Positions 1-6,160 of a DNA stretch of 8,552 nt are shown one piece after another. The position numbers and the translations under genes were made by a program. Within the stretch, counting starts at the first letter, position 1; each line of letters begins with the position of its first letter. The stretch is from Phycisphaera mikurensis NBRC 102666 (lineage in GTDB: Bacteria; Planctomycetota; Phycisphaerae; Phycisphaerales; SM1A02). The DNA lies in assembly GCA_945870475.1 (NCBI GenBank), contig CAMBSR010000091.1, forward strand, positions 1-8,552. Reading direction: 5' to 3'. The notes below the pieces were generated by a model. The model was not told the origin of the DNA, searched no databases, and saw nothing but the letters and a program-made list of their open reading frames with translations.

Positions 1-814
1 CGGGCCCGTCCTTCTGCTGCATCATCGTGAAGATGATCGCCTGCGCGGCCGCGCTCTCGGCAATCATGCGGCCCGCGCGCTCGCCGGCGGCGGAGAGGTT
101 GCGGAACTTGCCGGTGTCGAGCTCGTTCTCGAAGTCGCCGAGCGCATTCTCAACGGCGATCATCATGTACGCCAGCACCGCCCACTCCTCGCGGGTGTCC
201 GGGAAGTAGCCGCTGGTGCGGATGAGTTCCACCGGGACGGCGATGCGCCAGCCTTCCTTGGTCTCGCGCATGGAGAGCGTGCCGCCGAGCACCGGCTTGC
301 CGTCCACGCTGAACGCGGCGGTGCCGTCGCCGAGGTCGTCCACCTTCAGGCGCGAGCGATTGGCATCGAGCCAGCCGAAGGGGTCGGAGAGCACCGCGGT
401 GAAGACGTCACCGAACCCGGTGCGCGTGGCCCACGAGCCGCCCTTGGCGAGCTCACCATCCACGTCGGCCGGGAACCATGTCTTGAGCTTCTTGCTGACG
501 CGCCAGAGCTGGGCCAGCATGTCGCCCGTCTTGCGCTTCACGTCCTCGATGGCACTGGCCTCGGTGACGCCGTCCGGGAAGGTGATGTCGCGCGCCTCGA
601 TGTCCACCATGGTGGGCAGGAGCTCGGGGCGTCCGTCCTTCACCATCCGCGCCATCGCGTCGATGGCCAGGTCCGGGGTGCTGGTGTCGTACCTGGGCTT
701 CTTGCAGCCGGTCACCGTCAGGCACAGGGCCGTGGCGCATGCCAGGAACGCCGCCGCACGGAACCGGCAACGGAGGGGAGATGGCGCGAAGGATGAGGCA
801 GGCGCGGCAGGCAT
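1..814 (-). CDS. Lipoprotein of unknown function (3' end outside the window)
   Basis: The reverse frame is open from the ATG at 814 to the window edge (271 codons, no stop), so the C-terminus is missing. The N-terminus has basic residues (R15, R17, R19), a hydrophobic stretch from about 20 to 34, and a lipobox V-T-G-C with Cys37 followed by K-K. This is a type II (lipoprotein) signal peptide, so the mature protein should be lipid-anchored at an envelope membrane. The mature part begins with a helix-like segment (DLAIDAMARMVKDGRPELL), then an acidic, mixed alpha/beta-looking region with no catalytic motif I recognise. Only one Met precedes the lipobox, which fixes the start. No Shine-Dalgarno is present; a -10-like TACGAT lies 6 nt upstream, so the mRNA may be leaderless. 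It diverges from thiS with a 41-bp gap. The family is not recognised and no function is proposed. Confidence 0.85.
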   Translation of the reverse strand, partial: MPAAPASSFAPSPLRCRFRAAAFLACATALCLTVTGCKKPRYDTSTPDLAIDAMARMVKDGRPELLPTMVDIEARDITFPDGVTEASAIEDVKRKTGDMLAQLWRVSKKLKTWFPADVDGELAKGGSWATRTGFGDVFTAVLSDPFGWLDANRSRLKVDDLGDGTAAFSVDGKPVLGGTLSMRETKEGWRIAVPVELIRTSGYFPDTREEWAVLAYMMIAVENALGDFENELDTGKFRNLSAAGERAGRMIAESAAAQAIIFTMMQQKDGP

Positions 815-820
815 GACGTA

Positions 821-826
821 ATCGTA
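821..826 (-). promoter_or_regulatory. -10 element of the lipoprotein gene (leaderless type)
   Basis: Read on the minus strand, TACGAT (826 down to 821) fits TANNNT and ends 6 nt before the ATG at 814. Transcription would then start at or within a base or two of the start codon. No convincing -35 hexamer is seen. It faces the thiS -10 element 17 bp away. Confidence 0.55.
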
Positions 827-843
827 GCCCGTACGCGCCACCC

Positions 844-849
844 TACACT
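844..849 (+). promoter_or_regulatory. -10 element of thiS-thiG (leaderless type)
   Basis: TACACT fits TANNNT and ends 6 nt before the GTG start of thiS at 856, with no Shine-Dalgarno in between. Initiation would fall at the start codon. The 41-bp gap to the divergent gene leaves no room for a TPP riboswitch. Confidence 0.55.
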
Positions 850-855
850 GCCCGC

Positions 856-1056
856 GTGCAGATCGAACTGAACGGCCAGCCGAAGGAACTGACGGGCGCC
901 ACCACCGTGGCCGCCCTCCTGGCGTCGCTCGGCCTCGACAAGGCACCCTGCGCGGTCGAAGTGAACGCGCGGCTCGTCCGCAAGTCCGAGCATCCCAACC
1001 ACGCGCTGGCCGAAGGCGACCGCGTCGAGGTGGTCACGCTCGTCGGAGGCGGCTGA
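856..1056 (+). CDS. thiS: Sulfur carrier protein ThiS
   Basis: This 66-residue protein has the ubiquitin-like (beta-grasp) ThiS pattern. It opens with MQIELNGQPKEL, continues with a helix (TTVAALLASLGL) and strands around VEVNARLVRKSE, and has an acidic turn (AEGDRVEVV). It ends in a Gly-Gly-Gly tail whose terminal Gly-Gly is the site that is adenylated and converted to thiocarboxylate. In this form it delivers sulfur to ThiG for the thiamine thiazole. The length is normal for the family. The start is GTG at 856; it places the conserved first strand at residue 1, and no other start fits. thiG follows after 12 bp, so the two are almost certainly co-transcribed. No thiF, thiO/thiH or thiE gene is in the window, so the activating enzyme and dehydroglycine source must lie elsewhere. 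Confidence 0.93.
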   Translation: MQIELNGQPKELTGATTVAALLASLGLDKAPCAVEVNARLVRKSEHPNHALAEGDRVEVVTLVGGG

Positions 1057-1068
1057 GGCCGCGAACAG

Positions 1069-1938
1069 ATGTCCACCCAGGCAGCCATCGACGCCACTGC
1101 GCCCGCCATCCCGCCCATCCGCATCGGGAGCTTCACGCTCCGCAGCCGCCTGGTGGTGGGCACCGGCAAGTACCGCGACTACCCCACCATGCAGGCCGCC
1201 ATCGAGGCATCCGGCGCCGACTGCGTCACCGTGGCCGTGCGCCGCGAGCGCCTGGTGGATGCGCAGGGCCGGTCGATCCTCGACTTCCTCCCGCTCGACA
1301 AGCTCACCATCCTGCCGAACACCGCCGGCTGCTTCACCGCCGAGGACGCCGTGCGCGTCTCGCGGCTGGGACGCGAGATCCTGGAGCAGCTCGGCAACCC
1401 GGGCGCGGGCTGGGTGAAGCTCGAAGTGCTCGGCGACAAGACGACGCTGCTGCCGGACCCGGTCGGCACGCTCGAGGCCTGCAAGGAACTCGTCAAGGAC
1501 GGCTTCACGGTGCTCTGCTATTCGAGCGACGACCCGATCATCGCCGCGCGCCTGCGCGATGCGGGCGCGGCGAGCGTGATGCCCGCAGGCAGCCCCATCG
1601 GCAGCGGCCGCGGCGTGGCGAATCCCGCGGCCATCCGCATGGTGATCGACCGGCTGAAGCTCGCCGAGCAAGGCGGCAGCCCGGAGTACCCGGTGATCGT
1701 CGATGCGGGCGTCGGCACGGCCAGCGACATCGTCCACGCCATGGAGCTCGGCGCCGACGGTGTGCTCCTCAATACCGGCATCGCCCACGCGCAGGACCCG
1801 GTGCGGATGGCCCACGCCATGCGCCTGGCGCTCGACGCCGGCTGGCACACCGCGCGTGCAGGCCGCATCCCGCGCAAGCTCTACGCGAACGCCAGCAGCC
1901 CGTGGGAAGGCGTGATCACGCACATCCCGGGTGAGTAA
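1069..1938 (+). CDS. thiG: Thiazole synthase ThiG
   Basis: The 289-residue product catalyses formation of the thiazole phosphate moiety of thiamine from 1-deoxy-D-xylulose 5-phosphate, dehydroglycine and ThiS thiocarboxylate. It is a TIM-barrel protein of the cytoplasm. Family motifs in order: SRLVVGTGKY (27-35), LPNTAGC (82-88), WVKLEVLGD (115-123) with Lys117 at the position of the Schiff-base lysine, a SPIGSGRG phosphate-binding loop, and VDAGVGTASD followed by GADGVLLNTGIA. The N-terminus carries about 15 extra residues rich in Ala and Pro before the first conserved strand, so a slightly later start cannot be fully excluded; the ATG at 1069 is nevertheless the best choice because it lies just after the thiS stop. 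No clear Shine-Dalgarno is seen, and translation may be coupled to thiS. Its TAA stop is the first triplet of the 72-bp palindrome that separates it from the convergent mutase gene. Confidence 0.95.
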   Translation: MSTQAAIDATAPAIPPIRIGSFTLRSRLVVGTGKYRDYPTMQAAIEASGADCVTVAVRRERLVDAQGRSILDFLPLDKLTILPNTAGCFTAEDAVRVSRLGREILEQLGNPGAGWVKLEVLGDKTTLLPDPVGTLEACKELVKDGFTVLCYSSDDPIIAARLRDAGAASVMPAGSPIGSGRGVANPAAIRMVIDRLKLAEQGGSPEYPVIVDAGVGTASDIVHAMELGADGVLLNTGIAHAQDPVRMAHAMRLALDAGWHTARAGRIPRKLYANASSPWEGVITHIPGE

Positions 1939-2007
1939 ATAGGTGCCGTGTTAAAGCGACACCTATTTCCATGGAAATAGGTGTCGCTTTAACACGGCAC
2001 CTATTTA
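1936..2007. repeat. Perfect 72-bp palindrome of two inverted REP-like units
   Basis: Every base from 1936 to 2007 pairs with its mirror about the centre between 1971 and 1972 (centre CCATGG); the symmetry breaks at 1935/2008 (G/G). Each half is itself hairpin-forming: AAATAGGTG (1937-1945) pairs with CACCTATTT (1960-1968), and the same pair recurs at 1975-1983 and 1998-2006, giving four copies of the 9-mer in alternating orientation with 14-nt loops. Each unit reads, on its own strand, GG then the 9-bp hairpin. Two inverted palindromic units of about 34 bp between convergent genes is the layout of a REP pair (BIME). About 44% GC by hand count is well below the flanks, which suggests an inserted element. 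No transposase gene is present in the window. Family identity is an inference; the symmetry is directly visible. Confidence 0.9.
1937..2006. terminator. Probable bidirectional terminator for thiG and the mutase gene
   Basis: In RNA from either strand the palindrome can fold into one stem of over 30 bp, or two 9-bp hairpins, directly at the stop codon, and nothing else lies between the convergent genes. The 3' side ends in CTATTT rather than a long U-tract, so intrinsic termination is plausible but not textbook. It would also shield both 3' ends from exonucleases. Confidence 0.45.
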
Positions 2008-3399
2008 GTGTTCGACGCGGTGGCCGAGGATCGGCTCCAGCTCCTGCACCATCGCCGCCACCGTCGCCGCATCGCGCGCCTCGAGGTTCAGGCGCAGGAG
2101 CGGCTCCGTGTTCGACATGCGGATGTTCGCCCACCAGCTGCCACAGTCCATGCTGAGGCCGTCCAGGGTGTGGAACTTCGCCTGCGGGTACTTCTTCCGC
2201 AGCGTGTCGAGCGCGCCCTGCTTGTCCTCGTTCTCGAAGTTGATCTCGCCGCTCTGGAAGAACTTCCGGAACGGCGTGATGCACTCCGAGACCGGCTTGC
2301 CCGCCGCCACCAGCGCGCTCACCACGTTCGCGAACGCGCGCGCGCCGCTGTCGGTGCACCACATGTCGCGGAAGTAGAAGTGGCCGCTCAGCTCGCCGCC
2401 GAACGGCGCCCCCGTCTCGCGGAGCTTCTGCTTCATGAAGACGTGGCCCACCCTGCCCTCCACAGGCACGCCGCCCGCAGCGCGCACGCTCTCCTCCACC
2501 GACCGCGTGCTGCGCAGGTCGTAGACGATGGAGCAGCCCGGATTCGCCTTGATCCAGCCCTGCGAGAGCCAGCCCGTGAGGAGGTCGCAGCCCACCGGCT
2601 CGCCGCGCTCGTCGACCACCATGCAGCGATCGGCATCGCCGTCGAAGCACACGCCGAAATCGGCCTTCAGCGTGCGCACACCCTCGCGCGTGGATGCCAG
2701 GTTGGCCTCCACCAACGGGTTCGGCTCGTGCACGAACTCGCCGGTCGAATTGTCGAAGTTGATCGCCGTGATCTTCAGCCCCTTCACGTCGCCGAAGACC
2801 TTCGGCACCATCGTTCCGGCCATGCCGTTGGACGCATCGATCACCACCTGCAGCGTACGCGTGCCGTCGAGGATCTCCTTCGGCAGGAACTGCAGGATGT
2901 GCGCGCGATACCCCTCCCACAGGTCGCGCGTCTCCTCGCTGCCGCCGCCCGGGCCCATGCCCGTGCGCGCACCCTCGGCGATCGCCTTGATGGCGCTCAG
3001 CCCGGTGTCCTGGCCGACCGGCTTCGCGCCCGCCGCGCTCACCTTGAAGCCGTTGTACTGCGCCGGATTGTGGCTCGCCGTGGTCTGCACCGCGCCCGCG
3101 GCGTTCAGTGCGTTCACCGCGTAGTACGTGAACGGCGTATCCACCATGCCCACGTCCACCACGTGCGCGCCGGCCTCCATCATGCCGTCCTTGAGTGCAC
3201 GCGCCAGGCTCGGGGAGCTCTTGCGCATGTCGCGCCCCACCACCACCGTGCGGGCGCCAGCGTCCGAACGCCCCTCGGCCTTGGCGGCGTCCATCAGGAA
3301 CTTGGCCGTGCCGAAGCCGATCTGCCAGGCATCCTGCTCGTTGAGGGGCTCGGGGTAGATGCCGCGGACGTCGTAGGCCTTGAAGATCTTCTGGAGCAT
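2005..3399 (-). CDS. Phosphomannomutase/phosphoglucomutase (alpha-D-phosphohexomutase)
   Basis: The 464-residue product interconverts hexose 6-phosphates and hexose 1-phosphates through a phosphoserine and a bisphosphate intermediate. This feeds nucleotide-sugar synthesis for polysaccharide and glycans. All four domain signatures are present: TASHNP (107-112, phosphoserine Ser109), the metal-binding DGDADR (253-258), the sugar-binding GGELSGH (334-340) and the phosphate-binding RMSNTEP (427-433). The length matches the bacterial PMM/PGM (AlgC/ManB-like) subfamily. GELSGH fits a PMM/PGM better than a phosphoglucosamine mutase, but mannose versus glucose preference cannot be read from sequence. 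The start is the ATG giving MLQKIFKAYDVRG, the usual family N-terminus. In-frame codons continue upstream but run into pyruvate kinase. No good Shine-Dalgarno is visible. It diverges from pyruvate kinase with 64 bp between starts, and its TAA stop is the outer triplet of the palindrome shared with thiG. Confidence 0.93.
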   Translation of the reverse strand: MLQKIFKAYDVRGIYPEPLNEQDAWQIGFGTAKFLMDAAKAEGRSDAGARTVVVGRDMRKSSPSLARALKDGMMEAGAHVVDVGMVDTPFTYYAVNALNAAGAVQTTASHNPAQYNGFKVSAAGAKPVGQDTGLSAIKAIAEGARTGMGPGGGSEETRDLWEGYRAHILQFLPKEILDGTRTLQVVIDASNGMAGTMVPKVFGDVKGLKITAINFDNSTGEFVHEPNPLVEANLASTREGVRTLKADFGVCFDGDADRCMVVDERGEPVGCDLLTGWLSQGWIKANPGCSIVYDLRSTRSVEESVRAAGGVPVEGRVGHVFMKQKLRETGAPFGGELSGHFYFRDMWCTDSGARAFANVVSALVAAGKPVSECITPFRKFFQSGEINFENEDKQGALDTLRKKYPQAKFHTLDGLSMDCGSWWANIRMSNTEPLLRLNLEARDAATVAAMVQELEPILGHRVEH

Positions 3400-3446
3400 G
3401 TGGTGGTTCCGTTGGGTGTCGCCGCGCACCGGCAGGCAACGCGATG

Positions 3447-3452
3447 ATCGTA
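3447..3452 (-). promoter_or_regulatory. Candidate -10 element of the mutase gene
   Basis: On the minus strand TACGAT fits TANNNT. Initiation about 7 nt downstream would leave a leader of roughly 40 nt before the ATG at 3399, so this gene appears leadered although it lacks a strong Shine-Dalgarno. It shares its first two bases with the pyruvate kinase -10 element. Confidence 0.4.
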
Positions 3453-3456
3453 GTAT
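3451..3456 (+). promoter_or_regulatory. -10 element of pyruvate kinase (leaderless type)
   Basis: TAGTAT ends 7 nt before the ATG at 3464 and no Shine-Dalgarno lies between, placing the transcript start at the start codon. No clear -35 hexamer is seen. It overlaps the oppositely oriented TACGAT at 3447-3452. Confidence 0.55.
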
Positions 3457-3463
3457 TCGGCCC

Positions 3464-4948
3464 ATGCCGCGCGACCTCGCCAACTTCCGCGTCGACCGAA
3501 GCCTGACCCGCATCGTGGCCACCGTGGGCCCCGCCTCGTCGAGCCCCGCCATGCTCACGAAGCTCCTCCGGGCGGGCGTCAGCGTCTTCCGGCTCAACAT
3601 GAGCCACGGCGACCCCGATACCCACGCGCGCACGGTCACCGCCATCCGCAGCGCGGCCCGGGCGCTCGGCCTCGAGACCGGCATCCTGGCAGACCTCCCG
3701 GGCCCGAAGATCCGGCTCACCGTGATCCAGGACAACCAGACCGTCCGGCTCCGCCACGGCGACGCGGTCCGCATCACGCCCGGCACCGCGGCCATCGACC
3801 CCGACGCGCGCCCGGTCACACTGCACGTGGACTACCCGCAGTTCGGCAAGGACGTGAAGCCCGGCGACCGCGTCCTCATCGATGACGGCGCCGTGCAGCT
3901 GCGCGTGCGCGCCAATCGCCGCGGCACCGTCGAGTGCACCTGCGAGGTCGGCGGCACCATCTCGAGCCGCAAGGGCGTGAACCTGCCCGAGACGGCGGTG
4001 AGCCTCACCGCACCCACCGCCCGTGATCGCGTGCTGGCCGACTGGGCGGTGCGCCACGGCGCGGACTTCGTGGCACTGTCGTTCGTGCAGCATGCGGCGG
4101 ACATCCGCAGCCTGCGCCGCACCCTCGAGAAGAGCGCGAAGGCACGGCGGGGCCGCGTTCCCGCCATCGTCGCCAAGATCGAACGTCCGGTGGCCCTGCA
4201 GTCGCTCGACGCCATCGCCGCCGAGGCCGATGCCATGATGGTGGCGCGCGGCGACCTCGCAATCGAGCTTGATTTCGCCCGTGTTCCCGTGGAACAGCGG
4301 CGCATCCAGGCCACCTGCGAGCGCGCCGCGATCCCCTGCATCGTGGCCACGCAGATGCTCCAGAGCATGATGGAAGCACCGCTGCCCACGCGCGCGGAGG
4401 CCTCCGACGTGGCCGGCTCCATCTTCGCCGGCGCCGATGCCGTGATGCTGAGCGGCGAGACCGCGGCCGGCAAGTACCCCATCGACGCCGTGAACGCGAT
4501 GCGGCGCATCGCGCAGGAATCGGAATCGTGGCTCGCCGGCCTGCCCGCGCGCGCGCTCCGCTCGCGCGAGCTGGTCGAGAGCGATGACACCGCCGCCGTC
4601 CTTGCCCGCAGCATGGCGCAGATGGCGACCGAGGGCCACGCGCGCGCGATCCTCACCTGGACCGACCCGCGCTCCTTGCGCTTCATCAGCCAGACCGATG
4701 TCAACGTCCCTATCTACGCCTTCGGATCGAACGACGCCGAGCTCCGAACGCTTGCGCTCTTCCGCGGCGTGCGCACGATCCGCATTCCGCGCCCTTCCGA
4801 TTCGCGTGACTTCGTGCGCACTGCCGAGCGCCTCCTCCGCGGCGCGAGGCACCTGTCCGCGCGGGATCGCATCGTGGTGGCCACCGGTTTCGCCGGTCAC
4901 GGCACCGAGCGGCTCTGGCTCCGCCAGGTGGCCTCGAGGGTGATCTGA
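3464..4948 (+). CDS. pyk: Pyruvate kinase
   Basis: The 494-residue enzyme transfers phosphate from phosphoenolpyruvate to ADP, the last step of glycolysis, in the cytoplasm. The barrel carries the family residues: FRLNMSHG (42-49, Arg43 and Asn45), DLPGPKIR (77-84), AKIE (237-240, Lys238 and Glu240), ARGDL (261-265, Asp264) and ATQML (295-299, Thr296), then LSGETAAGKYP (329-339). The B domain lies at about 85-180, and the C-terminal domain from about 370 ends without a PEP-utiliser extension. Two deviations stand out: the usual ARGDLG reads ARGDLA, and the segment after AKIE reads RPVALQ rather than a K/N-P-E/Q-type sequence. Neither removes a catalytic residue. The ATG at 3464 is chosen because it sits 7 nt after a -10 hexamer and opens right at the conserved N-terminus; the in-frame ATG at 3380 would overlap the divergent mutase gene. 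Confidence 0.95.
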   Translation: MPRDLANFRVDRSLTRIVATVGPASSSPAMLTKLLRAGVSVFRLNMSHGDPDTHARTVTAIRSAARALGLETGILADLPGPKIRLTVIQDNQTVRLRHGDAVRITPGTAAIDPDARPVTLHVDYPQFGKDVKPGDRVLIDDGAVQLRVRANRRGTVECTCEVGGTISSRKGVNLPETAVSLTAPTARDRVLADWAVRHGADFVALSFVQHAADIRSLRRTLEKSAKARRGRVPAIVAKIERPVALQSLDAIAAEADAMMVARGDLAIELDFARVPVEQRRIQATCERAAIPCIVATQMLQSMMEAPLPTRAEASDVAGSIFAGADAVMLSGETAAGKYPIDAVNAMRRIAQESESWLAGLPARALRSRELVESDDTAAVLARSMAQMATEGHARAILTWTDPRSLRFISQTDVNVPIYAFGSNDAELRTLALFRGVRTIRIPRPSDSRDFVRTAERLLRGARHLSARDRIVVATGFAGHGTERLWLRQVASRVI

Positions 4949-4954
4949 GCGCAC

Positions 4955-4984
4955 ATGCGACGCGCTCGCCGCCGGCGGGCGCAT
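4955..4984 (+). terminator. Hairpin after pyruvate kinase
   Basis: ATGCG (4955-4959) pairs with CGCAT (4980-4984), and inside it CGCC (4967-4970) pairs with GGCG (4974-4977). It starts 6 nt after the pyk stop. There is no U-tract, so termination here is only a possibility. Confidence 0.3.
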
Positions 4985-5030
4985 AATGCCGCCCCCGTGA
5001 CGGAACTGGGAGACCCGACCCCCGTTTCCG

Positions 5031-5059
5031 TTGCATGAAGGGCCCTCTTTCTGTAGCCT
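5031..5059 (+). promoter_or_regulatory. Probable rpsB-tsf promoter
   Basis: TTGCAT (5031-5036) and TAGCCT (5054-5059) are separated by exactly 17 bp, the optimal housekeeping sigma spacing. This is the only -35/-10 pair in the window I find convincing at both boxes. Initiation near 5066 would give a leader of about 180 nt before rpsB. Confidence 0.5.
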
Positions 5060-5065
5060 CCGCCG

Positions 5066-5245
5066 TTTCCCCGCTGACCGCGGGACGTTGCGGCCCACAG
5101 GTGGACACCGCAGCGAACGGGCACCCCGCGCGGGGCGCCCATCGTCCTCGTTCCAAGCGCCCTTGGTTCGGGACGGCCGCCGGAATCCCGGCGTCCACCG
5201 GCCGTGCCCGCGGTGTCGCTGCTGCTGCTCGTAAGGAGAGCCCCC
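5066..5245 (+). promoter_or_regulatory. Structured 5' leader of rpsB
   Basis: Three hairpins can be drawn: 5119-5140 (GGGC-A-CCCCG against CGGGG-C-GCCC with one mismatch), 5153-5166 (CCAAG/CTTGG with a 4-nt loop) and 5173-5205 (ACGGCCG/CGGCCGT enclosing CCGG-AATC-CCGG). The Shine-Dalgarno AAGGAGA (5233-5239) follows, 6 nt before the ATG. In E. coli, S2 represses its own mRNA through the leader, so an S2-binding role here is plausible. I cannot match it to a named leader family. No other gene is visible in 4949-5245. Confidence 0.4.
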
Positions 5246-6109
5246 ATGTCTGATCAGAAGTCGCTCGCGAAGGAACTCGTCGAAGCTGGAGTCATTTTCG
5301 GCCAGCGTCGTTCCAACTGGAACCCCAAGATGAAGCCGTACATCTTCGCGACGAAGAACGGCGTCTCGATCATCGACATCAAGGAGACCATCAAGGGCCT
5401 CCTGCTCGCCAAGAAGTTCATCGCCAAGACCGTTGCGAGCGGCAAGGACGTCTGCTTCGTCGGCACCAAGCGCCAGGCGCGCGGCGCCGTCGAGCAGTAC
5501 TGCGCCGAATCCAAGATGCCCTATGTCACCGAGCGCTGGCTCGGCGGCATCCTGACCAACTTCCGCACCATCCGAGAGCGCCTCCGCCGCCTCGAGGAGC
5601 TCGAGAAGCTGGCCGAGACCGGCAGCATCAAGAACTACTCCAAGAAGATGGAGTCGCAGCTCGCCCGCGAGCAGAAGAAGATCCATCGCAACCTCAACGG
5701 CCTGCGCACCATGGGCAAGCTGCCCGGCGCCATCGTGGTGGTCGACACCACGCGCGAGCTGAACGCGCTGCTCGAGGCCAAGTCCCTCGGCATCCCGACC
5801 ATCTGCCTCATCGACACCGACGGCAACCCGGACCTCGCGGACATCCCGATCCCGGGCAACGACGACTCGATGCGCTCCATCGACATCATCATCCGCGAGC
5901 TCTGCGCGGCGGCCCAGGCCGGCCGTGGCGAGCGCGCGAATGCGTCGCCCGAGGAGATGGGCGCGGCTGCGATCGCCTCCGGCGACGATGCCCCGAACTC
6001 CCAGCGTCCCGTCCGTCGTTCGAGCCGGAGCCAGTTCCGCGCCGAAGGCCGTTCGGGCAGCGCCTCCGATGCCCCGCGCAGCGAAGCTGCCCCGGCACCC
6101 GGCGTCTGA
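5246..6109 (+). CDS. rpsB: 30S ribosomal protein S2
   Basis: This 287-residue protein of the small-subunit body shows the S2 core in order: AGVIFGQRRSNWNPKMKPYI (14-33), NGVSIIDIKET (38-48), CFVGTKRQAR (70-79), RWLGGILTNF (97-106), the coiled-coil hairpin around 108-145, NGLRTMGKLPGAIVVVD (151-167), and GIPTICLIDTDGNPD (182-196) with IPIPGNDDSMRSID after it. Two near-universal histidines of the AGVHFGH motif are replaced here by Ile17 and Gln20. The core ends near residue 225; the last 60 or so residues are a disordered-looking Ala/Ser/Arg/Pro tail ending PAPGV. The ATG at 5246 is supported by AAGGAGA (5233-5239) at good spacing and by the conserved N-terminus; an in-frame ATG at 5204 would put the leader hairpin into the coding region. 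tsf follows after 51 bp, the standard rpsB-tsf operon. Confidence 0.96.
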   Translation: MSDQKSLAKELVEAGVIFGQRRSNWNPKMKPYIFATKNGVSIIDIKETIKGLLLAKKFIAKTVASGKDVCFVGTKRQARGAVEQYCAESKMPYVTERWLGGILTNFRTIRERLRRLEELEKLAETGSIKNYSKKMESQLAREQKKIHRNLNGLRTMGKLPGAIVVVDTTRELNALLEAKSLGIPTICLIDTDGNPDLADIPIPGNDDSMRSIDIIIRELCAAAQAGRGERANASPEEMGAAAIASGDDAPNSQRPVRRSSRSQFRAEGRSGSASDAPRSEAAPAPGV

Positions 6110-6160
6110 CGCATCGCAGCTCATCCTTTCGCACACCAACACCACAACACAGGTGACAGA

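Noticed and set aside
815..855. TPP riboswitch before thiS
   Set aside because: Only 41 bp separate the divergent genes, far too short for a THI-box aptamer, and none of its conserved sequence is visible.
718..1923. A 401-codon minus-strand open frame over thiS-thiG
   Set aside because: It is antisense to two clear thiamine genes and its translation is His/Ala/Arg/Gly-rich, typical of a high-GC shadow.
1971..2156. Short frames starting at the palindrome centre and reading MEIGVALTRHLF on both strands
   Set aside because: The identical peptide on both strands is a consequence of the perfect symmetry. There is no ribosome binding site and the frames run antisense into the flanking genes.
5035..5253. 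A 72-codon leader frame overlapping the rpsB start
   Set aside because: Its ATG lies between the proposed -35 and -10 boxes, so it would not be on the transcript. It has no Shine-Dalgarno and the composition is non-coding in look.
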